A stretch of 64,000 bases of DNA from Rahnella aquatilis CIP 78.65 = ATCC 33071 (GCF_000241955.1 NC_016819.1:51488-115487), one strand, 5' to 3'. Positions 24,980-34,193 are shown, counted from the first letter of the stretch. The notes: a model not told the origin generated them from the letters alone. Made by a program: numbers and translations.

Positions 24980-25105
24980 ATGCTTAAAAATAGTGATCCT
25001 GACAACACTCAGTCTGACCATAAAAGAGATAAGGAAAACCCCCAGCCAGACTATAAAAAAGATGACCCGCACAATGCCCCGGAATCAGGAGATAAAAGGA
25101 TATAA
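24980..25105 (+). CDS. Small hydrophilic protein, paralogue of the ORF at 18483
   Basis: A 41-residue protein, MLKNSDPDNTQSDHKRDKEN then PQPDYKKDDPHNAPESGDKR, ending in Ile. GGAGG lies four bases before the ATG. Its second half repeats the motif NPQPDYxKDxPxxAPESGDK of the 18483-18635 protein. It is very acidic/basic with no membrane segment. About 190 bp separate it from cydB, so it may have its own promoter. Function unknown. Confidence 0.7.
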   Translation: MLKNSDPDNTQSDHKRDKENPQPDYKKDDPHNAPESGDKRI

Positions 25106-25252
25106 ATTCGACGCATTGATATTAACACATCCATTGAATACTGTTTATAAAATTTTATAAAACAGTCGGTTACATAATTACCACAGAAGCAAAAATAAGG
25201 TAATTCCTATAAGTGATAGATTTATTTTTATTAAATTTTCAGTGAGAGATTC

Positions 25253-25280
25253 TTGACAGATTTTTAATTTTAGCTAGTAT
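25253..25280 (+). promoter_or_regulatory. Promoter of yciG
   Basis: TTGACA (25253-25258) and TAGTAT (25275-25280) with a 16-bp AT-rich spacer lie about 100 bp before the yciG start. It fits a sigma-70/sigma-S type promoter. Confidence 0.55.
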
Positions 25281-25382
25281 TTAAAGTGAGCTTTGGCTCT
25301 TAAGGAATATCATCTTTATAAGAATATTTGTTAAGGGTAATCTTACCAATAAATAACTGTTAAAATCCGATAGGAGGACATT

Positions 25383-25550
25383 ATGGCCGAACATCGTGGT
25401 GGTTCCGGTAATTTTGCAGAAGATCCAGAAAGAGCATCAGAAGCCGGTAAAAAAGGCGGACAAAAAAGCGGGGGTAACTTCGCTAATGACCGTGAACGCG
25501 CAAGCGAAGCCGGTAAAAAAGGGGGTAAACATAGCCATGACAATGATTAG
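25383..25550 (+). CDS. yciG: KGG-repeat stress protein YciG
   Basis: A 55-residue protein that starts MAEHRGGSGNFAEDPERASE, like E. coli YciG. It has two copies of the repeat GGNFAxDxERASEAGKKGG (residues 7-26 and 30-47). YciG-type proteins are small, disordered and made under RpoS-dependent stress; in E. coli YciG is linked to motility and acid/heat resistance. RBS GGAGGA lies five bases before the ATG, a promoter at 25253 and a terminator at 25595, so this is a single-gene transcript. Confidence 0.92.
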   Translation: MAEHRGGSGNFAEDPERASEAGKKGGQKSGGNFANDRERASEAGKKGGKHSHDND

Positions 25551-25594
25551 TGACTTTAATCGCATGATTGTTATGTAGTTATGTCTTAGCCTCA

Positions 25595-25622
25595 AAGGCC
25601 CGTGGATTATTCTGCGGGCCTT
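25595..25622 (+). terminator. Terminator after yciG
   Basis: AAGGCCCG and CGGGCCTT form an 8-bp perfect stem around a 12-nt loop, followed by TACGTTTGT. Confidence 0.7.
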
Positions 25623-25730
25623 ACGTTTGTATTAACTCATCACTCCCGCTTTGGTTAAGCAAAAAGACGTCAGAACTGAATAACGCCTTTGATAAGCTGG
25701 CGGTTATTGATGATTTTTTCTTTCTGGTAC

Positions 25731-25754
25731 ATCAGACGGGAGCGCCCGTCTGAT
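25731..25754. terminator. Perfect hairpin after the GH91 gene
   Basis: ATCAGACGGG-AGCG-CCCGTCTGAT: a 10-bp perfect stem 39 bp past the end of the reverse-strand GH91 gene. No U tract follows in that direction, so it may protect the 3' end rather than terminate alone. Confidence 0.5.
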
Positions 25755-25792
25755 GCAGGAATAGCGATAATAACGAGGTATTACTGCCGCTA

Positions 25793-27151
25793 TTACACCG
25801 GCAGGTCCGGAACAGGAGTAGGCCTGAAGGCGTTGACTGTCTTGTCCGCCACAACCTGAGCATCATGACCGGAATCGAGGATGATATTCTGAAGCGACTC
25901 TTTTTCAATCTGTACAGTGGTCACGTCAAGCGCTTGCAACCCCTGAGTCGCCAGTAGCGCGCTCACTTGCGTAGAGAAACAGGAGCCGGTAGCGGCCTGC
26001 ACTTGCGATGCTTCGGTTGTAGCAACAACATGGTTATCAGAAATATAATTCCCCTGACCTGATACCACTCGTATTATCACCGGTTTCGCTCCTGGCGGTG
26101 TAATGTACTGAGTATCTATCGTTTCCGAAATATGATTGGCAATGATCGAATTATGATCGCCGCTGATATACAGCAGGCCATACAAATCATCTAAACCATT
26201 ATTGTAAGGCTGCATCGGGCCCCAGGGTTCACGCTCACGGAAGAAATGATTTGCAGATACCAGGTTTTCTGAACAACTGCCCTCAAAGACCAGCATTCCC
26301 GGATAAAATGAATGGAACCGGTTACTGCTGACGGACGAGCGTACTACGCCCGAAAAATGGATACTGCTTTTGCCGCGCGGGAAAATATTATTTGCAGTAA
26401 TCAGAAGACCGCCAAAGTTCTGCGCATAAATTGAATAACCTCTGTAACCCGCCCCTATCAGGTTATCGGTGACTTTTGAGGCCTGACCCGACCCACGTAA
26501 TTCTATACAGTTACCACACTCAGCAATGAAATTATTATGTATCGCCAGAGCATCTGCATTATAGACCGTCACGCCATGCTCTAAATACACCAGGCCCATG
26601 CCGCTGATGCGGAATGAGTCCTGCGCACTGGCAATATAAATCCCCGTTTTACCGTTGAGATAGGTGTTTTCAGGATCATCATTTCCTGAACCGTCATCGA
26701 CAAAATGCAAACCATCGATGCAAAAATCAGCGAACTCGACCGAACTTATCCGCGGATCCCCGCTGCGCGCGATGTAAAAAGCGGCACCGTCGGATTCTTC
26801 AGTACCCACGCCCGCAGGCAGTTCAACAAGGATACGGCTTCCACCTGGCCACACTTCGTGCCAGTTAACCCATTCACTCTCAGGTGTATTAAACCGGATA
26901 CTTGAAGAGGTAAACCCATGCCCGGAACCCATGATTTTCAGATAGCTGATATCTATCACAACTTGCGTGAGGAGAGGATAATCACCGGGTGGAATATAAA
27001 TAACCGCCCCCGGCTTTCCGCCTTGATTAACATTCGTATCCGTTTGCCGGCTTTTAATATCCGCGATAATACTGTTAATGACCTCGCCAATATCCTCATA
27101 CGGATTACCTTGATTCCAGTCAGTGACATCATAATAGTTTTGACTCGACAT
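25793..27151 (-). CDS. GH91 inulin fructotransferase / difructose-anhydride hydrolase family enzyme
   Basis: A 452-residue right-handed beta-helix protein with close resemblance to Arthrobacter inulin fructotransferases. Shared segments are DIGEVINSIIADIKSRQT, IYIPPGDYPLLTQVVIDISYL, GSGHGF, ADFCIDG, NGKTGI, FRISGMGLVYLEHG, ITANNIFPRGKS and NNGLDDLYG. The catalytic pair known for the family is kept: Asp200 (YNADAL) and Glu211 (FIAECGNC), 11 residues apart. Secreted inulinases of this type carry a signal peptide; this one has none. It sits with a sugar transporter, so hydrolysis of imported difructose anhydride (DFA-IIIase activity, same family) is more likely than extracellular inulin cleavage. 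ATG 27151 is chosen because AAGAAGG lies nine bases ahead. Confidence 0.85.
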   Translation of the reverse strand: MSSQNYYDVTDWNQGNPYEDIGEVINSIIADIKSRQTDTNVNQGGKPGAVIYIPPGDYPLLTQVVIDISYLKIMGSGHGFTSSSIRFNTPESEWVNWHEVWPGGSRILVELPAGVGTEESDGAAFYIARSGDPRISSVEFADFCIDGLHFVDDGSGNDDPENTYLNGKTGIYIASAQDSFRISGMGLVYLEHGVTVYNADALAIHNNFIAECGNCIELRGSGQASKVTDNLIGAGYRGYSIYAQNFGGLLITANNIFPRGKSSIHFSGVVRSSVSSNRFHSFYPGMLVFEGSCSENLVSANHFFREREPWGPMQPYNNGLDDLYGLLYISGDHNSIIANHISETIDTQYITPPGAKPVIIRVVSGQGNYISDNHVVATTEASQVQAATGSCFSTQVSALLATQGLQALDVTTVQIEKESLQNIILDSGHDAQVVADKTVNAFRPTPVPDLPV

Positions 27152-27234
27152 TTTTAACATCCTTCTTTGACATTAATAAGAGATAAATTTGTGATGCAAC
27201 GTATCAGGTACAGTCGTAAGCACCCCCGCGGACA

Positions 27235-28656
27235 TTAATGCACAGGAATATCTTTCAATCCCTGCGACTGATCCGGACCGTTTTCCAGTTCGCGTTTTGC
27301 GAGATCAACCTTTATTCTTTCGAGAAGAGTATTATTCAATTTGAAATAACGCACTATGAACGCGCTGATAAAATAACTTATCATCGGCAGTAACGAGAAC
27401 ATGATAACGATGCCCTGTATTGTCTGCGCATTTTGTTCAGGTTTATTGGCAACGTAACCGGTGAAGGATAATATCCAGGCGACGATGGCCCCGGCGACCG
27501 CCAGCCCCATTTTGAGCATAAAAAGATTACCTGCAAAGGATATACCGGTCAGGCGTTTGCCGAATTTCCAGTCGCCATAGTCATCAACGTCGGACATCAT
27601 GGCCCACAGGATGGGTCCGGACTGAATTAAATGGAGAATATTAATGATGATAAACAGGGTTAACAGCGGCGTCAGTGATGACGGGTCCACGAACCATAAT
27701 GCGAAAGAAAGGATACCCAGGATGATATTAATAATCCGGAATAGCTTTATTTTATCAAAGCGGTCAGTAAGTGGCTTCGCTATCACACTGCCCAACATAT
27801 TGCAGGCAACGCCGAGCGCCATGAACAACGTAATGAATCCCACAGAGGCATGCATAACATAGGTTGCGTAATAAATGGTCACTGCACCACGAATAAATGC
27901 AGGAAAAACGTTCAGAAAGGTAATCGAAATCATCAATAACCACTGGTCGTTCCTGGCAATGTCTTTTAAATCTTTCAGCAGGGAATCGTTGGGCTTAAGT
28001 GAAACAACACGCTCTTTAATACTGGAAAAACAGAACAAAAACATCAACGTCGCGGCTCCGCCCATGATCGTCATCGTCAGCTGAAAACCGGAGGCACGGC
28101 TGCCGTTACCCAGCCAGTCGGTCAACGGTAAAATCGTTGAGGAGACAATAAGTGTCGCCAGACCATTGAGAAAGAAACGCCATGACAGACAACCCAGTCG
28201 TTCTTTTTGGTTCAGTGTAATCACGCCTGCGACCGAGCAATAGGGAATATTAATGGCAGTATAAATCAAGGACATAATCAGATAAGTCACCCACGCATAA
28301 ATGATTTTTCCGTTCATGCTTAAATCAGGCGTGGTGAACATCAATATGGCACCCAGGCCAAAGGGCACAGCCATCCACAATAACCAGGGGCGGAATTTAC
28401 CCCATTTGCTGTGTGTCCGGTCGCAAATTGCCCCCATGATGGGATCGCTGAAGGCATCAAAAATACGTATTACCAGGAATAATGTCCCTACAATGCCTGG
28501 CGCTAAACCATAGACATCGGTATAAAACCATGTCAGATAAAGTGCCAGCACGCTCCAGATCATACAGGAGCCGGCATCCCCCATTCCGTAGCCGATCTTT
28601 TCTTTTAGACTCAACTTTGCGTAAGCACTTTGTTTTTCCATTACAGTGGCAGACAT
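27235..28656 (-). CDS. GPH-family sugar:cation symporter
   Basis: A 473-residue, 12-helix transporter of the glycoside-pentoside-hexuronide family. It is recognised by the N-terminal KEKIGYGMGDAGSCMIW and by the signature RIFDAFSDPIMGAICDRTHSKWGKFRPW between helices 2 and 3. Family members (MelB, XynB-like) import oligosaccharides with Na+ or H+. Start at MSATVMEK (28656), with GAGG upstream. It lies between the LacI gene and the GH91 gene, so its likely cargo is a difructose anhydride or inulo-oligosaccharide. That specificity is inferred from the neighbours. Confidence 0.88.
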   Translation of the reverse strand: MSATVMEKQSAYAKLSLKEKIGYGMGDAGSCMIWSVLALYLTWFYTDVYGLAPGIVGTLFLVIRIFDAFSDPIMGAICDRTHSKWGKFRPWLLWMAVPFGLGAILMFTTPDLSMNGKIIYAWVTYLIMSLIYTAINIPYCSVAGVITLNQKERLGCLSWRFFLNGLATLIVSSTILPLTDWLGNGSRASGFQLTMTIMGGAATLMFLFCFSSIKERVVSLKPNDSLLKDLKDIARNDQWLLMISITFLNVFPAFIRGAVTIYYATYVMHASVGFITLFMALGVACNMLGSVIAKPLTDRFDKIKLFRIINIILGILSFALWFVDPSSLTPLLTLFIIINILHLIQSGPILWAMMSDVDDYGDWKFGKRLTGISFAGNLFMLKMGLAVAGAIVAWILSFTGYVANKPEQNAQTIQGIVIMFSLLPMISYFISAFIVRYFKLNNTLLERIKVDLAKRELENGPDQSQGLKDIPVH

Positions 28657-28782
28657 AATATTACCTCGATAATGCGCAGTCATAAATTTGAAGCACGGGT
28701 TGTGATGACCCATGCCCGTACTGATAACAGAAAGGGAATAGGTTTTATCTTTCCGGCAACGTTAAATAATGGAATATAGAAA

Positions 28783-29793
28783 TTAAAAAGTCGTGATGTC
28801 CATATTGACGCTGCTCTCACGTATAATTAACCGGGAGACAATTTCATACATTTCGATCCCTTCTTGTTTGCTTTGATTTTTAACCATCTGGAATGCCAGG
28901 TGTGCAATTTCATGTATCGGCTGTGCAACGCTGGTAATACCCTTTGTTTGCGCCAGTAATGTATTATCAAAACTGGCGATCGCAATATCCTGAGGAACAG
29001 AAATCCCCTGCTTCTTTAAGCCGTCGATAATATAGCTGGCAGCGACATCGTTATATACCCAAAGGCATGAGCATTCGTTTCGCCGGAGTGCTAATTTCTC
29101 GATAATCTTGTCAAGGATACTGATATGGCCCGATGTTCTTTCCCCTTCTCCTTTCGCTATCCAGAATTGGTTCTCTTTATTGAAAGTCAGCCCCTGACTG
29201 GTAATTTTTTTACTCCAGGCGGAGACTTTACGATTATCAACGCCCTCCTGGGCAACAAACCCAAAGGTGGTATGCCCGGTTTGTATAAAATGTTCCGCAA
29301 TACTTTCCGCACCTTTACTCTGGTTGATAGAGACAGAATTAAAAAAACGTGAAACCTGCGTGACTACCGCAACCGGAATATGGGTGGCGGTTAACCATTC
29401 AGAAAGTTCGGCCTCTGCTTCTGTTGGCACCCAGAGCAAACTGTCAATCCCCATACCAATTAAGGTGTGGATAATCTGCTTATCCTGTTGCGCTTGGTTC
29501 TGGTGTGTCTTAACGATCACCGATTTTCCAATGTACCTTGCCTCTTCTTCAAAAGTCGCCAGCAACTCGCAAAAGTGAGGATTGACGAGGTTTGGCACGA
29601 CGACGGCAATCAGCCCGGAACATTTACCACTCAGCTGAAAAGCGCTCTTACTGGGCACATAACACAGGTAATCCATGGCATCACGTACCGCTTTGCGGGT
29701 TTCAGGTATCACGCTGGGGTGATTATTCAGCACCCGCGATACGGTAGCCGTTGATACTCCCGCTTTTTTAGCTACGTCTTTAATGGATGCCAT
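28783..29793 (-). CDS. LacI-family repressor of the sugar operon
   Basis: A 336-residue LacI/GalR regulator. The helix-turn-helix is SIKDVAKKAGVSTATVSRVLNNHPSVIPETRKAVRDAM. The periplasmic-binding-like domain follows (CSGLIAVVVPNLVNPHFCELLATFEEEA, IASFDNTLLAQTKGITSVAQP). It lies first, in the same direction as the transporter and GH91 genes with short gaps, so the three probably form one inducible operon. Two CRP-like sites lie upstream of its start. The inducer is presumably the imported disaccharide. Confidence 0.9.
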   Translation of the reverse strand: MASIKDVAKKAGVSTATVSRVLNNHPSVIPETRKAVRDAMDYLCYVPSKSAFQLSGKCSGLIAVVVPNLVNPHFCELLATFEEEARYIGKSVIVKTHQNQAQQDKQIIHTLIGMGIDSLLWVPTEAEAELSEWLTATHIPVAVVTQVSRFFNSVSINQSKGAESIAEHFIQTGHTTFGFVAQEGVDNRKVSAWSKKITSQGLTFNKENQFWIAKGEGERTSGHISILDKIIEKLALRRNECSCLWVYNDVAASYIIDGLKKQGISVPQDIAIASFDNTLLAQTKGITSVAQPIHEIAHLAFQMVKNQSKQEGIEMYEIVSRLIIRESSVNMDITTF

Positions 29794-29834
29794 GATGATG
29801 AGATGCGTGATTTAACAATTCTGTCACTATAAAT

Positions 29835-29868
29835 TGTGATGCAGGTCAAAAATGTAAGCCAGTTCACA
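29835..29868 (-). promoter_or_regulatory. Two CRP-like sites before the LacI/transporter/GH91 operon
   Basis: TGTGATGCAGGTCAAA (29835-29850) and TGTAAGCCAGTTCACA (29853-29868) both fit TGTGA-N6-TCACA with one or two mismatches. They are placed 40-75 bp before the LacI start, as expected for catabolite activation of a sugar operon. Confidence 0.5.
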
Positions 29869-29958
29869 TGTTGTTGCGTTACATGAAACCCTGTCTGCCC
29901 GCACAATTCGGCCTGAGTCGCTAAAACGCAAAGACAACACCCAAAGACAGAATCTTGA

Positions 29959-30300
29959 TTATTTATCATTCCTTTGTTGCCAGGATATATAGGTATCCCC
30001 CCAACTCTTCATCGTGTCGAGTACAGGCGCAAGCGTAAAACCCAGCTCAGTCAGTGAATATTCGACGCGTGGAGGCACTTCAGCAAATATTTCCCGGGAA
30101 ATAATGCCATGGGCTTCCAGTTCCCTGAGCTGTAACGTCAATGAGCGCTGTGTGACTCCGCCGATAAGCTTACGGAGCTCGCCAAACCGCTTGGTTCCCG
30201 TGAGCAGATAGTAAATGATCAGCGGTTTCCACTTGCCACCCGCTACTGCAATTGTTGCTTCGACGGTACACCGGTAATTCCGTTCTTGCTGAGTCGTCAT
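29959..30300 (-). CDS. HxlR-family transcriptional regulator
   Basis: A 113-residue winged-helix protein. The motif CTVEATIAVAGGKWKPLIIYYLLTGTKRFGELRKLIGGVTQRSLTLQLRELEAHGIISREIFAEVPPRVEYSLTELG is the full HxlR domain, with the Cys near the N terminus that serves redox/electrophile sensing in QorR/YodB-type members. It is divergent from the quinone reductase gene at 30450, the standard pairing for this family. Start 30300 (MTTQQ) is preferred because GGAG lies nine bases upstream. Confidence 0.88.
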   Translation of the reverse strand: MTTQQERNYRCTVEATIAVAGGKWKPLIIYYLLTGTKRFGELRKLIGGVTQRSLTLQLRELEAHGIISREIFAEVPPRVEYSLTELGFTLAPVLDTMKSWGDTYISWQQRNDK

Positions 30301-30449
30301 CCTCAAACACTCCATTAGTATACTTTTTATCCCTATATATCAAAAGTGTGCCTACTTTCCAACAGCGCTTATAACCACTAGAGTATCTCCGCAGAGGTGG
30401 CTGATATGGCCATGATTTTTTTACTCGTATAATGAATGGGTTATAAATT

Positions 30450-31433
30450 ATGAAAGCTGCGTTTTATGAAACCCAGGGCCCTGCTCATGAGGTGCTGAAA
30501 ATTGGCGAAGTATCCAAACCGACACCAGGTCCTGATGAAGTGCTCGTGCGTATTTCTGTCTCCGGAATCAATCCGACGGACATTAAGGCCAGAACAGGTT
30601 TCTCTGCGAAAATGCCGTATCCACGTATCATTCCCCATCAGGATGGGGCAGGAGTGATTGAGGCAGTGGGCGGGAACGTATCATCTGAACGACTCGGTGA
30701 ACGTGTCTGGCTTTATGAGGCGCAATATGGCCGGGCGACAGGCACTGCGGCTGAGTTTGTTGCTGTTCCGGCACATCAGGCCGTCAGGCTTCCTGACAAC
30801 GTTTCATTTGAAACAGGTGCGTCACTCGGCATCCCCGCACTCACCGCCCACCGTTGTCTGTTTTCCGATGGTGATCTGAAAGGCTGTCGGGTCCTTATTC
30901 ATGGCGGGGCCGGCGCAGTAGGAACAGCAGCAATATCATTAGCAAAATGGGCGGGGGCATGGGTCGCTACCACGGTGAGCAATGCAAAACAGGCAGAAAT
31001 AGCGAGAACTCGTGGTGCAGATTTGGTGCTAAACCGTTCAACTGACGATGTGGCACGTACTATTTTGGCAAATACTGAGAATCTCGGTGTTGATCATATT
31101 GTCGATGTGGCTTTGAAAGAGAATTTTGATACCAATCTGGCTTGTTTGTCTCAGGGAGGTGTCATCAGCGCTTATGCAACAAATAGCGCAACGGAAGAAA
31201 TTTCCGTCCCACTTCTTAAGGCCATGACGCACGGTTGTGTACTCCGCTTTGTGTATATATACAACGTGCCTCGTGAACTGAAACAAGCCAGTGCAGCAGA
31301 TATTAATGCCTGCCTTGAAACGGGGAACTATTCACCCGTAATAGGCTTAAATCTGCCGCTTGAGCAAATAGCGGATGCTCACTACGCTGTAGAATATTCT
31401 GAAGTCATCGGCAAGGTCCTCGTACACCTCTGA
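30450..31433 (+). CDS. Zinc-independent quinone oxidoreductase (MDR family)
   Basis: A 327-residue medium-chain dehydrogenase/reductase of the NADPH:quinone reductase type: MKAAFYETQGPAHEVLKIGEV, GINPTDIKARTG, PHQDGAGVIEAVG, then the NADPH-binding ILIHGGAGAVGTAAISLAKWAGA (read as VLIHGGAGAVG). It lacks the zinc-ligand cysteines of alcohol dehydrogenases. It reduces quinones or enones in the cytoplasm. The divergent HxlR gene probably represses it until a reactive quinone modifies the regulator cysteine. Confidence 0.87.
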   Translation: MKAAFYETQGPAHEVLKIGEVSKPTPGPDEVLVRISVSGINPTDIKARTGFSAKMPYPRIIPHQDGAGVIEAVGGNVSSERLGERVWLYEAQYGRATGTAAEFVAVPAHQAVRLPDNVSFETGASLGIPALTAHRCLFSDGDLKGCRVLIHGGAGAVGTAAISLAKWAGAWVATTVSNAKQAEIARTRGADLVLNRSTDDVARTILANTENLGVDHIVDVALKENFDTNLACLSQGGVISAYATNSATEEISVPLLKAMTHGCVLRFVYIYNVPRELKQASAADINACLETGNYSPVIGLNLPLEQIADAHYAVEYSEVIGKVLVHL

Positions 31434-31533
31434 CCGGCTCAACGCGGGGTTATTCAGTAACAGATAAGCCTGAAGGATTACGGTGAGCTAAACCGCCCTG
31501 TAATCCCTCAATCATCTGCCGCAGAAAAGTTTT

Positions 31534-31809
31534 TTATGGCTGCTTTTTCCGGAAAAGGAAACCAGCAATTGCCGTATAAACACCGATGAGAGGCATGGCT
31601 ATAGCGCCTGCTAAGAAGTTATGTTGATCTATGCGCTTTTCCCGGCGGATATCAGAAAAGCGGTTAAGCGCATGTTTTTCATCGATGGCACTGACCTCTT
31701 CAAATTGCTTTTCAAAGCCCTGTTGGGTCAGCTGAAAAGCTCCGTCAGCATCTGACCTTTCCAGCACCACCGTTTGCTTCCCTTTTTTGAAAAAACAGTA
31801 ATCTGGCAT
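31534..31809 (-). CDS. Small conserved-looking protein with a C-terminal membrane helix
   Basis: A 91-residue protein. Residues 1-65 are soluble and charged (CFFKKGKQTVVLERSDADGAF, then a helix-rich stretch ending RREKRIDQHN). Residues ~66-86 form one hydrophobic helix (FLAGAIAMPLIGVYTAIAGFLF), followed by RKKQP, giving a tail-anchored topology. GGGAG lies before the ATG. No family name is recalled. It stands alone between the quinone reductase and the MocR regulator. Confidence 0.6.
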   Translation of the reverse strand: MPDYCFFKKGKQTVVLERSDADGAFQLTQQGFEKQFEEVSAIDEKHALNRFSDIRREKRIDQHNFLAGAIAMPLIGVYTAIAGFLFRKKQP

Positions 31810-32002
31810 GGCGTACTCCCTATTACGTGGATGATTTAAACGATATACCTGACATAACTTTGCTCTTTATACCTTGGTATGTAAATCGTTCCCGTAATAT
31901 CCGTTTCAGACAAAAACAGCCCGAAACAGTACGCCCGGACAGCGAAGTGGCCATAAACCCGCTCAGTTCATGACCGCGCATCACATCTGTAAAAGAGCCC
32001 CC

Positions 32003-33391
32003 TTACGACTGCATCAACGCACGGGTCTCGGCCGCCACACGCTGTAAGATTTGCTGCGCCTGTTCAAACGATCGGATATTGGTATAGCCAATCACCAGCC
32101 CGTAACGCTTCTGAGTCTGCGCATACCAGTTGGAGAGAGGTCTCACGTAGAGCTCGTGCTGCCTCCATAGCGCGGCCAGCGCATTGTCCTGAATGCCACG
32201 CCGCAGAAAAGCAACAATGTGCATGCCGCCATCGGTCAGCTCAAATTCGAACAGCCCCGGAAAGCTCGTCTCAATAGCCTCAAACATTATGCGACGACGT
32301 TGCTGATAGAGAATGCGCATCTTTTTAAGATGGCGGTAGAAGTGCCCTTCGCTGAGAAACTGCGCAAGGATCTTTTGCGGCAACAGCGGCAGGCCGGTTT
32401 CAAGGATTTCCCCCAACTCGCTGAAGCGCACCACTGTCTCCTGCGGCATCACCAGATAGCCGATACGCATCGCAGGCATCATGGTTTTGCTGAACGTCCC
32501 GGTATAGATCACCCGATCGTGCATATCGAGGCTTTTCAGAGCCGGGATCACTTTCCGCGTATAGTGAAATTCACCGTCGTAATCATCCTCAATAATCCAG
32601 CTACTGTTTTGCTGCGCCCACGCCAGCAGCTGATGCTTGCGTGGTAAAGAGAGGCTGACCGCCAGCGGGCTTTGATGGGTAGGTGTTACAATAGCGAAGC
32701 GCGCGTCGGCGTGATAGCGCTGAAGATAATCAACATCCACACCCTGCCGATCCACCGGCACATAGTGCAGGTTGGGCGCGATTCGCCTCAGCAACTGCTG
32801 ACCGAAGAAGTAGCCGGGATCTTCAAAAAGCACTTTATCGTTCGGCTGTGCCAGTACTGACAGGATCAGCCGCAGATTCGCGCGATAGCCGCTGGTAATG
32901 AAGATCTGCTCCGGCTGGCAGTTCAGGCCGCGCGAGATGTTGAGGTAGCTGGCAATGGCTTCACGCAGCGGCTGATAACCCATTACCGGCGGGATGATCA
33001 TCTCTTCCGGACGCAGACTGCGCACTGTTTTTCCCGAGATCAGTAACCATTTTTTATGCGGGAACTCATCCAGTGCCGGAATGCCGAGGCGCAGTTCGCC
33101 TTTGCTTTCGATTACAGGCTGGCCGAGTAACCGGGAGGGTGCAGCGGTGTGCATACTGGCTGCTGAGGCCACTCTGAGTGAGGGATTGACGCGCGTACCC
33201 TTTGCCCCCTGGCTGACAAAATAGCCTTCGCCAATGAGGATCTCATAAGCCGTTTCCACCGTTTTGCGCGCTACCTGCAGTTCGCTCGCCAGCACGCGGA
33301 TCGCCGGTACGCGATCGCCCGGTTTTAAACGCCCGTCCAGAATTTGCTGGCGATAGCGCGCGTAGATCTCTTTGTATCCCATGCCCTGCAC
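32003..33391 (-). CDS. MocR/PdxR-type GntR regulator with aminotransferase domain
   Basis: A 462-residue fusion. The N-terminal GntR winged helix (YKEIYARYRQQILDGRLKPGDRVPAIRVLASELQVARKTVETAYEILIGEGYF) is joined to a class I aminotransferase domain with the PLP lysine in YTGTFSKTMMPAMRIGYLV and IIEDDYDGEFHY. Such proteins use PLP as effector and do not usually transaminate. It is divergent from the AhpD-like gene at 33528, the probable target. Confidence 0.9.
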   Translation of the reverse strand: MQGMGYKEIYARYRQQILDGRLKPGDRVPAIRVLASELQVARKTVETAYEILIGEGYFVSQGAKGTRVNPSLRVASAASMHTAAPSRLLGQPVIESKGELRLGIPALDEFPHKKWLLISGKTVRSLRPEEMIIPPVMGYQPLREAIASYLNISRGLNCQPEQIFITSGYRANLRLILSVLAQPNDKVLFEDPGYFFGQQLLRRIAPNLHYVPVDRQGVDVDYLQRYHADARFAIVTPTHQSPLAVSLSLPRKHQLLAWAQQNSSWIIEDDYDGEFHYTRKVIPALKSLDMHDRVIYTGTFSKTMMPAMRIGYLVMPQETVVRFSELGEILETGLPLLPQKILAQFLSEGHFYRHLKKMRILYQQRRRIMFEAIETSFPGLFEFELTDGGMHIVAFLRRGIQDNALAALWRQHELYVRPLSNWYAQTQKRYGLVIGYTNIRSFEQAQQILQRVAAETRALMQS

Positions 33392-33527
33392 CCTGTTATG
33401 TCCTACCTTTTCTCTTTGATTTTGACCCTTTTTACTTAGACATGCCAGTTTAAGATACCGTCAATAACCACTCAATCCTGCATGCGCTGCAAATCATTGA
33501 CCGTTTATTTTAAAAGAGGAACACATC

Positions 33528-34007
33528 ATGTCGTCACGCGTTAACCATTTCAAAACTATCCCGGCACTGGCCAAAACCCTGGGCGAAGCTTCTATGACGT
33601 TAGGTAAAGCCTCGCTGGATAAAAAAATCAAATATCTGGTAGATATCCGTGCTTCACAGCTGAATCACTGTGCGTTCTGTCTGGATATGCATGTTAAAGA
33701 GGCGAAATTACACGGTGAACGGGAATTGCGCCTTTACCATGTGGCGATTTGGCGCGAATCGCCATTATTTAGTGCTAAAGAGAAAGCTGCACTGGCGCTG
33801 ACAGAAGCCCTGACCCGCATCGGCGAGCAGGGTGTGAGCGAAGCGCTGTACAGCGAGCTGCGTGAGCACTTCTCTGAAGTAGAGATTTCAGAGCTGACCT
33901 TCAGCATTGCGTTGATCAACGCCTGGAATCGTCTGCAGATATTATCCCAGATGGTTCCGGGCGCACTGGATAGCGCTTACGGTCTGGATCGCGCTGAGTT
34001 ACATTAA
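33528..34007 (+). CDS. Carboxymuconolactone decarboxylase/AhpD-like protein
   Basis: A 159-residue all-helical protein. KIKYLVDIRASQLNHCAFCLDMHVKEAKLHGE holds the AhpD-type redox motif Cys48-x-x-Cys51 with His55. This is followed by ESPLFSAKEKAALALTEALTRIG. Members act as peroxidase/alkylhydroperoxidase partners. It is controlled most likely by the divergent MocR regulator, a pairing seen in many proteobacteria. RBS AGAGGA. Confidence 0.88.
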   Translation: MSSRVNHFKTIPALAKTLGEASMTLGKASLDKKIKYLVDIRASQLNHCAFCLDMHVKEAKLHGERELRLYHVAIWRESPLFSAKEKAALALTEALTRIGEQGVSEALYSELREHFSEVEISELTFSIALINAWNRLQILSQMVPGALDSAYGLDRAELH

Positions 34008-34193
34008 TTTGAACCGCCAGCGGCGCGTGCTGCTGGCGGTTTTACCTACCCCCATGGCCTCAAATTGAATAACCACGCTCAACTACAAGGGCATTCCCGT
34101 TTTTGCATGCACTCTTGACCTGCTCCTTATTCAAGACGACTTACCAACACCCGCTGGCACCCACCGGTCCAGTAAGCTGAACTCTGACAACTA

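Noticed and set aside
25401-25530. Tandem DNA repeat resembling a CRISPR-like or satellite unit
   Set aside because: It is the coding repeat of the KGG motifs in yciG, only two units and in frame.
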